Origin: Alphaproteobacteria bacterium
GTDB taxonomy: Bacteria > Pseudomonadota > Alphaproteobacteria > Rhodospirillales > Casp-alpha2
Direction: 5' to 3'
NCBI GenBank assembly: GCA_014382345.1
Contig: JACNJX010000115.1
Span: 1 to 36,229 of the forward strand
DNA: 36,229 bases
Positions 1 to 8,011 of the stretch are shown here, piece after piece. The translations under genes were made by a program, and so were the position numbers. Numbering within the stretch: the first letter of the stretch is position 1; every line of letters begins with the position of its first letter. Under the pieces are notes generated by a model. The model had not been told where the DNA came from. It made no database searches and worked only from the letters and a program-made list of their open reading frames with translations.

Positions 1-1
1 C

Positions 2-493
<492 letters not shown>

Positions 494-523
494 AGCCTCT
501 TCCGAACACCGTCTAAAAAAATC

Positions 524-556
524 AGGGCCGTCCTTTCGGGGGCGGCCCTTTTTCTT
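524..556 (+). terminator. Rho-independent terminator of groEL
   Basis: The inverted repeat AGGGCCG (524-530) and CGGCCCT (543-549) is followed by a run of T. It starts 31 bases after the groEL stop codon and is the expected end of the groESL transcript. Confidence 0.85.
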
Positions 557-925
557 TTGCTGTCCGCACGTCGCGCGAAGACACGCGCATCCAGACGCCG
601 TGCCGGCGCTATAAAGTTAGCCTTTCCCGACATCAACGACACCAACCTGAAACGCATCTTGAAGGAACTGCCGCTGACTACGAACAACTAGGCTGCTGGG
701 TATCGGTGAACACTTGCTAAATTGAATGATCGTCCGAATGTCCGCTCCGGGTCACAAGCAGACCTTTGACACCGTCGCCAAATATGTCCGCTTTGGGGGG
801 TAAGGCGGACGTAAATTTCAGTCAGGCTTTACGTCCGCTAATAGCCGAGTCTGTTGAAAAGCTCCCCAAAAAGACCCCCTAGGGTCCATTGTCCAATGAC
901 GATTCAGCGATGGTAATACCAAAGG
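557..925. other. Gene-poor stretch with degenerate TGTCCGC palindromes
   Basis: I see no convincing gene between the groEL terminator and the enoyl-CoA hydratase stop codon. The stretch contains several copies of the half-element TGTCCGC or its complement, for example near 737, 785 and 832. One pair forms the 11-base inverted repeat listed separately. The small minus-strand reading frame that crosses the groEL terminator has no ribosome binding site or recognisable motif. Confidence 0.5.
805..838. repeat. Inverted repeat, 11-base arms (GCGGACGTAAA)
   Basis: GCGGACGTAAA at 805-815 is repeated in perfect inverted orientation at 828-838, with a 12-base spacer. No T-run follows, so it is not an obvious intrinsic terminator. 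Its core resembles the TGTCCGC/GCGGACA palindrome at 1856-1874, which suggests a dispersed intergenic repeat family. Confidence 0.6.
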
Positions 926-1723
926 TCATCCCTCTCCAGGATACCAGGAGGCTTCGCGTTTTTCGCGGAAACTAGCCAATCCCTCGGCGGCTTCGTCGGT
1001 CAGACGCTTGTGGGCGTGGTCTCGCGCCAGTTCCGTAGCCCTTTCATCGTCAATGGCCAACCCAGCGGATTCAAAGATAATGCGTTTGGTGTCCGCGATG
1101 CCGTTGGGGCCGTTCTTTAAGATGGCGTCAATGATCGGCTCGGCGGTCTCATTCAGCTCGCCTTCTTCACAAACCTCATGCACCAGCCCCAGTTCCCGGG
1201 CCTGCCTTGCGTCAAACCGCTCACCCGTGATGGCAAAACGGCGAAGATTACGGACCCCCATGGCGGCACTCAACTGCGGCAGGATTGGGCCCGCATGCAG
1301 GCCCCAGCGTACTTCGGCGATGGAGAATATAGCGTCCATGGAGGCGATAACGATATCGCAGGCGGCGATGATGCCGGTACCGCCACCGAAACAACCACCA
1401 TGCACAAGGGCTATCGTCGGTTTCGGACAGATGTCCAAGAACCGCACGGCATCGGTGGTCCGTTGCGAAACAGCGAGATTGTCTTCGTCGGATTGAGCCG
1501 ACACTTCCTTGATCCAGTTGAGGTCGGCGCCGGCTTGGAAATGCCGCCCATTGCCGCGAAGCACTATAATGCGCACGCTGTCATCGGCTGCCAGCTGCGC
1601 CCCACCGTCCAACAGCGCCTGGATCATTTCACCGTTATAGGCGTTATTCACTTCCGGCCGGTTGAGGGTGACGGTGGCGACACCTCGGGCATCCATCTCA
1701 GTTAGGACCACGGGTTCGGGCAT
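926..1723 (-). CDS. Enoyl-CoA hydratase/isomerase family protein
   Basis: This is a 265-residue crotonase-fold enzyme that likely hydrates an enoyl-CoA in fatty-acid, branched-chain amino-acid or terpenoid breakdown. Visible family features are TLNRPEVNNAYN near residue 20, the oxyanion-hole segment HFQAGADLNWI near 60, and ALVHGGCFGGGTGIIAACDIV near 100, followed by SIAEVRWGL. The ATG at 1723 was chosen because AGGAGA lies about seven bases upstream. The frame stays open 29 codons further, but without a comparable ribosome binding site. The sequence resembles methylglutaconyl-CoA or isohexenylglutaconyl-CoA hydratases (LiuC/AtuE type), but the substrate cannot be fixed from motifs. No pathway partners are adjacent, and it is divergent from the YihY gene. 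Confidence 0.88.
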   Translation of the reverse strand: MPEPVVLTEMDARGVATVTLNRPEVNNAYNGEMIQALLDGGAQLAADDSVRIIVLRGNGRHFQAGADLNWIKEVSAQSDEDNLAVSQRTTDAVRFLDICPKPTIALVHGGCFGGGTGIIAACDIVIASMDAIFSIAEVRWGLHAGPILPQLSAAMGVRNLRRFAITGERFDARQARELGLVHEVCEEGELNETAEPIIDAILKNGPNGIADTKRIIFESAGLAIDDERATELARDHAHKRLTDEAAEGLASFREKREASWYPGEG

Positions 1724-1855
1724 TTTTTTCTCCTGGTTGGGTATTTCCTTGCACAAATTCAAGATGATCTGATGGTTGGTTGAGGCGGATGGACCGCTAT
1801 TCGGGAGCAACCCTAGCCGCGCCTATGAAATGTTATCATGAAGAATCGGTAGGAA

Positions 1856-1874
1856 TGTCCGCCAATAGCGGACA
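1856..1874. repeat. Short palindrome TGTCCGC-5-GCGGACA
   Basis: Perfect 7-base arms (1856-1862 and 1868-1874) flank a 5-base loop in the divergent intergenic region between the enoyl-CoA hydratase and yihY genes. It has the same core as the elements at 737-838, so it is probably a member of a dispersed intergenic repeat. An operator role is possible but unsupported. Confidence 0.55.
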
Positions 1875-2020
1875 ACTGATCCTGGGCATTATTGATGACG
1901 CGGCGCTTGTTCGCGTAACATGATGATATAAGCGATATTTGGCGCGGTTTTTGGCGTAGCGTTCGGCTCTTGGTATTGCCCGTCTGAAACCCCTTGCAAC
2001 AATCAGGGCGAAGCGTTCCC

Positions 2021-3424
2021 ATGCTTAAAAACACACCCTTTGCCGATTCGACCCTGGCTTTAAGGATCAACAACACGATCTGGGGCGATGATCTTGCCCA
2101 ACTGCCGTATTGGCGGGCATGGTCGATACGGTTGGTGCGTATTTTCATTACTGTTGTCCGCGGCCTCGGCGACGGTCAGCTTAGCCTGCGGGCGATGAGT
2201 CTGGTTTACACAACCCTCCTTTCTCTTGTCCCGCTGCTGGCCATCAGCTTTTCAGTCCTCAAGGGCTTTGGCGTCCATAACCAGATCGAGCCTTTGCTGC
2301 TAAACGTACTGGAACCGTTGGGGGCAAAGGGCGTAGAGATCAGCGAGAAGGTCATAGCCTTTGTCGAAAACGTCAAGGCAGGGGTTCTTGGATCGCTGGG
2401 CCTTGGGCTTCTAATCTACACGGTCATATCCCTGATGCAGAAAATCGAACGGGCCTTCAACTACACCTGGCACGTCACACTCCCGCGCACCTTTGCCCAG
2501 CGCTTCAGCGACTACATAAGCGTTATCGTCATCGGCCCAGTGCTTGTGTTTTCCTCCCTCGGCATCACGGCGACGGCGATGAGTTCGACGATTGTCGGTC
2601 ATCTGTCGTCGATAGAACCGTTAGGCTCGCTCATAAACCTTGGGGCCAAGTTGGTGCCCTATCTGCTTATCGTCATCGCCTTCACCTTCATAAATTCCTT
2701 CATGCCCAACACCAAGGTGAGACTGCGCTCGGCTTTGGTTGGCGCCGTCGTCGCCGGCGTCCTGTGGGAGGTCACCGGATGGGGCTTTGCTACCCTGGTC
2801 GTTTCCTCAACCAAGTATACGGCGATTTATTCCGCTTTCGCCTCGTTGATCATCTTCATGATTTGGGTTTACTTGAGTTGGTTGATTCTCCTTGTTGGGG
2901 CCACCATCGCCTTCTACCACCAAAACCCCCAATACATGACCGGGCGCTGGGAAGACCTGCGGCTGAGCAACCGGGTCAGGGAAAAACTGGCCCTGCTGGC
3001 GACATATCTGATCAATCGCAGTTACTACACCGACGCCGACACCTGGACCGTCGAGGGCTTGGCGCAATATATGGGGGTGCCGGGTGAGCACACGGAGTCT
3101 ATCCTTCAGACGCTTGAACAAGGCGGGCTGCTTGTCCGCACCGGCGAAGACCCTCCATCGTTTATTCCCAGCCGCCCCCCGGAAACAACAAGGGTCAAGG
3201 ATGTCTTGGATGCGGTCCGTTCGGCTGACGAAAAGGAACATATTGGACTTGATGGTGTGCCTCATGAACCAGCCGTCGATCAGGTTCTGGTTCGCTTGGA
3301 CAAAGCCGCAAGCGAAGCGCTTGAAGGCTACACCATTAAGGAACTGGTAACCTCACCGGAGGCCGTTGGCAAAGGTCCGCTATTAGCCAAAAGCGAACAT
3401 TACCCGAAGCCTGAACGCGGATAA
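2021..3424 (+). CDS. YihY/BrkB-type inner membrane protein
   Basis: This is a 467-residue member of the YihY/virulence factor BrkB family, once called ribonuclease BN. Residues about 20-310 hold the family core of roughly six membrane helices. It includes the characteristic LSLRAMSLVYTTLLSLVPLL, then GLGLLIYTVISLMQKIERAFN, and the final helices from the region YTAIYSAFASLIIFMIWVYL. A further ~150 residues form a soluble tail with a winged-helix look (TWTVEGLAQYMGVPGEH, then TLEQGGLLVRTGED), seen in longer proteobacterial members. The molecular function of the family is unsettled. ATG 2021 is preferred over an in-frame TTG at 1994 because GGGCG precedes it. It converges on the Sel1 gene with only 86 bases between. 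Confidence 0.9.
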   Translation: MLKNTPFADSTLALRINNTIWGDDLAQLPYWRAWSIRLVRIFITVVRGLGDGQLSLRAMSLVYTTLLSLVPLLAISFSVLKGFGVHNQIEPLLLNVLEPLGAKGVEISEKVIAFVENVKAGVLGSLGLGLLIYTVISLMQKIERAFNYTWHVTLPRTFAQRFSDYISVIVIGPVLVFSSLGITATAMSSTIVGHLSSIEPLGSLINLGAKLVPYLLIVIAFTFINSFMPNTKVRLRSALVGAVVAGVLWEVTGWGFATLVVSSTKYTAIYSAFASLIIFMIWVYLSWLILLVGATIAFYHQNPQYMTGRWEDLRLSNRVREKLALLATYLINRSYYTDADTWTVEGLAQYMGVPGEHTESILQTLEQGGLLVRTGEDPPSFIPSRPPETTRVKDVLDAVRSADEKEHIGLDGVPHEPAVDQVLVRLDKAASEALEGYTIKELVTSPEAVGKGPLLAKSEHYPKPERG

Positions 3425-3510
3425 TGTTCCAATACTGATTTAAATCGCAAAACCCGATTCAAACCAACAACGTCACTATCTGATTGATCCGGCTTCTAGC
3501 ACTCGCCCGA

Positions 3511-4257
3511 TTAGCGCCCGTGTGGCGTAGGCCGCCACGATTCAGCCATGGCCTCGGCTGCGCCGATCTCGTCGCGTTGCATTGCCGCCGCCGCCCCGTC
3601 ACAGGGCGGAAGTTGCACTTTCTCGCCGCGAAGAGCGGCGATACGACACCACTTGTAGGCCTGAACACGGTCACGGCGGAGGCCGACGCCGTCCCAATAG
3701 AGCCGGGCGAGGTCCGTATAGGCACCAGCATGTCCTTGTTCTGAGGCTTTTCGGATCAGTGCAGCCGCCTTGACCAAGTCCCTGGAAATACCGCGCCCGT
3801 CGCGGAGAAGAAGGCCAAGACTGTGCTGAGCATGGTCCTCACCCTGCGCAGCCGCAAGGGTGTACCACTTCGCGGCCTCCGCTAGGTCTGCGGGAACCCC
3901 TAGCCCGAGTTCGTACATAACGCCGATGTTGTTTTGCGCCAGCGCGTATCCCTGGTCGGCGGCCATGCGGTACCAGTGCATGGCCGCGGCGTAATTCTTA
4001 ACAGCACCGACGCCGGCGCGGAAATAATCGCCGAGCCGGGTCTGGTAGGCCAGGCTTTTGGCCCGGCCTTGATTCATCTCGACGATGGGTTTGCCGTCCG
4101 CGCCGATGTCGATGACTTCGATTTCGTCGTCGTTATCGTTCTCTCCTCCCCACCCGCATGCGCTCGCCGGCGCCGCAAATGCGACCGACGCGACAACGAA
4201 AGCGGTGACGAGAAAGACCGGTATTTGGCCGGCGGGTTTTATGCCGAAAAGAGGCAT
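3511..4257 (-). CDS. Secreted Sel1-repeat (TPR-like) protein
   Basis: This 248-residue exported protein has a signal peptide of about 33 residues ending near PASA-CGW, followed by an acidic stretch. Tandem Sel1-like repeats begin near residue 80: AAAMHWYRMAADQGYALAQN, then AAKWYTLAAAQGEDHAQHSL, then AAALIRKASEQGHAGAYTDL, then a final unit ending in YKWCRIAALRG. Sel1 repeats are helical pairs that bind other proteins. There is no enzyme domain. The ATG is preceded by AAAGGAA. A perfect FNR-type box is centred 74 bases upstream of the start codon, so anaerobic or NO-responsive expression is likely. A periplasmic adaptor role is inference from the family. The partner is unknown. Confidence 0.82.
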   Translation of the reverse strand: MPLFGIKPAGQIPVFLVTAFVVASVAFAAPASACGWGGENDNDDEIEVIDIGADGKPIVEMNQGRAKSLAYQTRLGDYFRAGVGAVKNYAAAMHWYRMAADQGYALAQNNIGVMYELGLGVPADLAEAAKWYTLAAAQGEDHAQHSLGLLLRDGRGISRDLVKAAALIRKASEQGHAGAYTDLARLYWDGVGLRRDRVQAYKWCRIAALRGEKVQLPPCDGAAAAMQRDEIGAAEAMAESWRPTPHGR

Positions 4258-4324
4258 CTTCGGATTCCTTTGTCACGATCCACCTATAACGACCGGAAGG
4301 GTACCAAAGGACCGGGGAAATGCG

Positions 4325-4338
4325 TTGATTTAGATCAA
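4325..4338. promoter_or_regulatory. FNR/Dnr-type box upstream of the Sel1 gene
   Basis: TTGATTTAGATCAA is a perfect TTGAT-N4-ATCAA palindrome. Its centre lies 74 bases before the ATG of the minus-strand Sel1 gene. It is downstream of the neighbouring minus-strand gene that ends at 4385, so the Sel1 gene is its only sensible target. A weak TACCCT could serve as -10 about 31 bases from the centre. Confidence 0.75.
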
Positions 4339-4384
4339 ATGACTCGCCATCGGCGAACCGGCCCCATGGCCCACCGAATTCGTT

Positions 4385-4627
4385 TCAAGCCGCGTCATAT
4401 ATTTTGCCCTGTAGGCCTTCGAGCCAGTCGAAGAGTTCTCTGTTCGGGCACATAAAATAGCGGCTCTCCACATCGTAATCGCAGTTGTGAAACATCTCGC
4501 ACATCATGCACGTCAGCATCGCATCTTCCATCCGCTCCGGCATCGCCTCGAAGCTGCGCTCAATGTTGATATTCAGGTGTCCGAGCATCTGCTTCATCGG
4601 AGTGGGCATCGCCAATTGAGCAACCAT
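4385..4627 (-). CDS. Small Cys-rich protein, DUF6455-like
   Basis: This 80-residue soluble protein has the spaced cysteines CMMCEMFHNC (C-x2-C-x5-C) in its middle, a further Cys in FMCPN, and the ending LFDWLEGL. It resembles the small DUF6455 proteins of alphaproteobacteria, which have a paired-Cys segment followed by a short W-L motif. That resemblance is from memory and moderate. The ribosome binding site GGGAGGTGAGA lies just upstream of the ATG, so translation is well supported. The gene lies 92 bases after the Kor/Nfn operon on the same strand and could be its last member or have its own promoter. Metal or cluster binding by the cysteines is possible. No function is known to me. Confidence 0.7.
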   Translation of the reverse strand: MVAQLAMPTPMKQMLGHLNINIERSFEAMPERMEDAMLTCMMCEMFHNCDYDVESRYFMCPNRELFDWLEGLQGKIYDAA

Positions 4628-4719
4628 CGATTCTCACCTCCCTAAGCACGCGGATTATACCACAATTTCTACATGGATATAAGCTTTGACTCCCCCGGCA
4701 AGTCTGTATCGCCCGGGCA

Positions 4720-7023
4720 TCATTCGAACGCCTCAGCCCGCGCGACGAGTTCATCAAGGTCCGGCTCTTCCGGGTTTTTCGGCTTGCCCGGATGAATGAT
4801 GGCAACCTGGCAGCTTTCGGCGGCTTCCACCAATTGTCGGTAGGTGCCCGCGCCCTGGTCAGCTATATAAGCCTGCTTGTTGTCATCGTAAGCGAACATC
4901 CGGTTATTGATCTGGGTGCATTCGTCGCAGGTCGTGCACCGTGGCGTTTCAATATAGGGTTCGTCCGAAGACACGGCTGGAGGCATTCCCTCCTGCTCGG
5001 TTTCCGCTGGCGCCGGTTCCACCGTCGCGGACACGGCTTCATCTGCAACAGCTTCTTCCGGGACGGGGGCCGGTTGTCCAGGCGCGGGAGTGGCAGGCGC
5101 CGACACGGGCCGGCTGCGCAGTGCATCAAGCTCCTGCGCCTTCTCCTGCTCCCAAATCTCCTTTTCCCTGGCCAGTAGTTTCCTGGCGTGGGAATTGTCG
5201 ATGCCACCCAACTCCTGCAGGTTACGCCACATCTTTCGACACCGGTGCGCGGCGTCGACCAACCTGACGTCGACAATGGCCTTATGGAGAGTGTTGTTCT
5301 CATCGATCATCAAGATGTACGGCACCTTTTCCGCCGCCGCACTGGCATCGAGCTTCAGGAATGTGTCCACGGGAACCATGGCGTCCTGCCATTCGGACCG
5401 GGGCACGTCAGCGAAGTTTCCTCCGTAGCGTCCGTCGGCCGCTGCAAAGTCGACGAACGTAAAAGCTAAATCCTCGGAAATTTTCTGAAGGTCTTCATCT
5501 TCATAACAGAAGCTGTGAACGGGCCATTCCGTTCCGGCCTGCGGGTTATCCGCGACAGAAAATCGCGACGCCCAGTCGTCTCCCCGATCAGGGTCGAAAA
5601 CGAATGCCGGAAAGGCCCGCGATTCATGGGCCGCGGCCGCCCTCAAATAAGCTGGCGTTTCGGTGGTATTTCTGGCCGGTCCCGGAGAAGCGCCCGCCAG
5701 GCCTGAGAAGATACTGAACAGTGCCGGCTGACCGTTTTTAAAGCCTCCCAAGATCGAATCCCGCATCTGGTAAAGGGCGGAACCGCTGGACTGCAAGACA
5801 TAAGCGTTGTTGAGGCTGACGGCCATCGTTGCAAGCTGCGATCCCGGAATGCCAGGAGAGACCCTTCCGGACGCGATTGACGGTTCTTCGAGGATATCGT
5901 CGTGTTGCACCAGAATTTTCATCGGCAAACCCGAGGACAGAACCTCGGGGAGCATGGCCTTTTCCGTCTTGGCGCCGACGCCGTTCCGGAGACAGATCAG
6001 ATAAGACGGGAACCTGCCCAGGTCGTTCGGCTCCAGGAACCTTTCATCAAACCTGCGGAAGAACGGATCGTGCGTTTTCTCGTTATAGCGGCCTTCGATC
6101 TCCAGTTGTGCGATGGTCATCGCCTTAACGAGTTTAACCATTTCCGGCAGCCGTTCCTTGAAGGCCTCAAGCGCCCGCGATGGGCGGTCGAAGACGAAGC
6201 CGTGGACGCCTTTCCGGCGGCTTTTTTTGGTTTCTTCCCCGTCTGTTTCAAAAAATCTTTGTGATTGAAGAGCCGCGAGCGCGGCACGGATCCGCCGTCG
6301 CCGTTTTTCCGGCACCGCGCCATTGACGAACGCCGATCCGAGGATGTCGGACATCGCTTCGAAGTCGAACGCGTCCTCATAAACCGAGCCCACAGACTGT
6401 TTCAGAGCCTCGGCGCCTAACGCCTTTTCCGATTTCATGGTATCGGCCTTCAGGATGTTCGAAAGCTTCACGGTCAGTTCTTCGATCTCTCTGGCGAAGC
6501 GGCGCGCCTTGTTTTCCTGGAACGATGCCCAGGTATGAGTCAGAACCTTGATAGGAGCTTCGCCGTCACAGCCGATAAGTTCTCCATCAACCCCAAGCGC
6601 GGCTTGGGCACGGTTTAGATTGTCGTCGAGCGGTTCCCGCCCGGCATCATCCGTCCTGGAAAGCCGGTTGGTTTTAGCAATTTCCCATAATTGCAGAAGG
6701 GTTCCCTTGTTTCCCCGGTAAACGAGTGTCCGGATTTCCTTCTCAAGCCCGAGCACGTGCTTCCTGATCTGCTCGCCCTCAATGCCAAGGGGGGCAATCT
6801 CCTGAAGGATGTCATCAATGAGATCAGAGAGGGACCGAAACACGGTCTCCTTGTCTTCCCCGTTGACCAACACCAAGGGAAAATCATGGCGGAGACCTTC
6901 CACATCCCGGTAGGCGCTGAAAAGCGCCGGGCGCAATCCCATTTGTTCGATGGCCGCTAGGTCTCTACCTGGCCAATGGCCGGTCAGATGAAACGTGGAC
7001 AACGATGAAAGGGTTTCATTCAT
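4720..7023 (-). CDS. Large protein of unknown function with C-terminal ferredoxin domain, Kor-operon member
   Basis: This is a 767-residue cytoplasmic protein. The first ~660 residues match no family I can name. They include a charged, probably coiled-coil segment around 150-210 and a basic segment RRRRIRAALAAL near 250. A Pro/Ala-rich linker (about 630-670) leads to a ferredoxin-like end with C696-x2-C699-x2-C702 and a distal C738, then AIIHPGKPKNPEEP. Four cysteines can hold one [4Fe-4S] cluster, although the last Cys lacks the usual following Pro. The gene starts five bases after korB stops, so it is translated with the 2-oxoacid oxidoreductase and probably serves as its electron acceptor or assembly partner. 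The ATG at 7023 is preceded by GGTGAAGG. The ferredoxin part is secure, the remainder is unknown. Confidence 0.75.
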   Translation of the reverse strand: MNETLSSLSTFHLTGHWPGRDLAAIEQMGLRPALFSAYRDVEGLRHDFPLVLVNGEDKETVFRSLSDLIDDILQEIAPLGIEGEQIRKHVLGLEKEIRTLVYRGNKGTLLQLWEIAKTNRLSRTDDAGREPLDDNLNRAQAALGVDGELIGCDGEAPIKVLTHTWASFQENKARRFAREIEELTVKLSNILKADTMKSEKALGAEALKQSVGSVYEDAFDFEAMSDILGSAFVNGAVPEKRRRRIRAALAALQSQRFFETDGEETKKSRRKGVHGFVFDRPSRALEAFKERLPEMVKLVKAMTIAQLEIEGRYNEKTHDPFFRRFDERFLEPNDLGRFPSYLICLRNGVGAKTEKAMLPEVLSSGLPMKILVQHDDILEEPSIASGRVSPGIPGSQLATMAVSLNNAYVLQSSGSALYQMRDSILGGFKNGQPALFSIFSGLAGASPGPARNTTETPAYLRAAAAHESRAFPAFVFDPDRGDDWASRFSVADNPQAGTEWPVHSFCYEDEDLQKISEDLAFTFVDFAAADGRYGGNFADVPRSEWQDAMVPVDTFLKLDASAAAEKVPYILMIDENNTLHKAIVDVRLVDAAHRCRKMWRNLQELGGIDNSHARKLLAREKEIWEQEKAQELDALRSRPVSAPATPAPGQPAPVPEEAVADEAVSATVEPAPAETEQEGMPPAVSSDEPYIETPRCTTCDECTQINNRMFAYDDNKQAYIADQGAGTYRQLVEAAESCQVAIIHPGKPKNPEEPDLDELVARAEAFE

Positions 7024-7027
7024 TCCT

Positions 7028-8011
7028 TCACCCCGTGGGATGGCCCGTTGGATGGATGGTGAATTTATCGAATTCTTCCTCAATAGCGGCCTTGACGATG
7101 TCCGGCGTGTACAAGCGGTCGGGTTTTCGCAGGTCTTCGTAACAAGGCATGCCGGGATCGCGGTAAAGGACGCCAACCGGCATCGGGTGATTGGTCGAGG
7201 CAATCTCCCGCGCCCGGTTCCTGTCGGAGGGGTCGTGTTGTTCCTGATTCCGGTAGATCTTGGCGAGGTCCGGACTGATCCGGACGCCGTTCTCGTGGTG
7301 AAGCAACAACATCCAGTCCGGTTCCTGCACCCAGTCGTCGAAGCGGTGATCGAGGAATTCGGGGCATCGCTGAAGGATGCGAACGAACGAGAAGCCCTTG
7401 TGATGGAAGGCCTCGGCAATGATGTCGTGCAGCATTTCCGGTATCCAATCCACGGCCTGGGCGACGAAGGAAACGTTACGGATACCCAAGCTGACGCTGA
7501 CCGGGTTGATTGGCTCCAGGTATGTGCCGCCGGGCGTCGTCCGGCTTGTGATGCCTAGCGGGGACGTAGGGGACGCCTGGTTTTTCGTCAGGCCATAAAT
7601 GCCGTTGTCGTGCATCAGGACGGTAATGTTCATGTTGTAGCGGATGGCGTGAATCCAGTGTGCGGTGCCGATGGAACAGCAATCGCCGTCGCCGGTGATG
7701 ACGAAAACATTGAGGTCAGGGCGCCGCATTTTGATTCCTTCGGCCACCGGCATAGCCCGGCCGTGAAGGCCGTGAAAACCGTAGGTGTGCATATAATGCG
7801 GGAACCTGCTGGAGCAGCCGATCCCGGAAACGAACACCGTCTTCTCGGGCGGCAGCTGTTCGTCACGGCATAGCCGCTGGACGGCGGCGAGAATGGCGTT
7901 GTCTCCGCATCCCGTACACCATCGGGGAACCAGTCCCTTGTAGTCGTCAAGGGTGTACTCCTCGTCGAGAAGCTTGAGTGCGCATTCGGTCAAAGGTTTG
8001 TCCATGGTCAC
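7028..8011 (-). CDS. korB: 2-oxoacid:ferredoxin oxidoreductase, beta subunit (KorB-like)
   Basis: This 327-residue thiamine-diphosphate-binding subunit belongs to a CoA-dependent 2-oxoacid:ferredoxin oxidoreductase. WCTGCGDNAI near residue 31 gives two cluster cysteines, and GIGCSSRFP near 64 gives another, as in other beta subunits with a [4Fe-4S] cluster. ITGDGDCCSIG followed by MHDNGIYGLTKNQASPTSP is the ThDP/Mg-binding region. The start is GTG at 8011, overlapping the korA stop as GTGA, with GGAAAGGA before it. An ATG two codons later (8005) is an alternative. The adjacent alpha subunit is the other half of the enzyme. 2-Oxoglutarate is the likely substrate by resemblance to Thauera/Azoarcus KorAB, but 2-oxoacid specificity is hard to read from sequence. 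Confidence 0.9.
   Translation of the reverse strand: MTMDKPLTECALKLLDEEYTLDDYKGLVPRWCTGCGDNAILAAVQRLCRDEQLPPEKTVFVSGIGCSSRFPHYMHTYGFHGLHGRAMPVAEGIKMRRPDLNVFVITGDGDCCSIGTAHWIHAIRYNMNITVLMHDNGIYGLTKNQASPTSPLGITSRTTPGGTYLEPINPVSVSLGIRNVSFVAQAVDWIPEMLHDIIAEAFHHKGFSFVRILQRCPEFLDHRFDDWVQEPDWMLLLHHENGVRISPDLAKIYRNQEQHDPSDRNRAREIASTNHPMPVGVLYRDPGMPCYEDLRKPDRLYTPDIVKAAIEEEFDKFTIHPTGHPTG

Noticed and set aside
1813-2148. Possible 111-residue gene on the minus strand
   Set aside because: It overlaps the start of the YihY gene and contains the palindromic repeat, and its product matches nothing recognisable.
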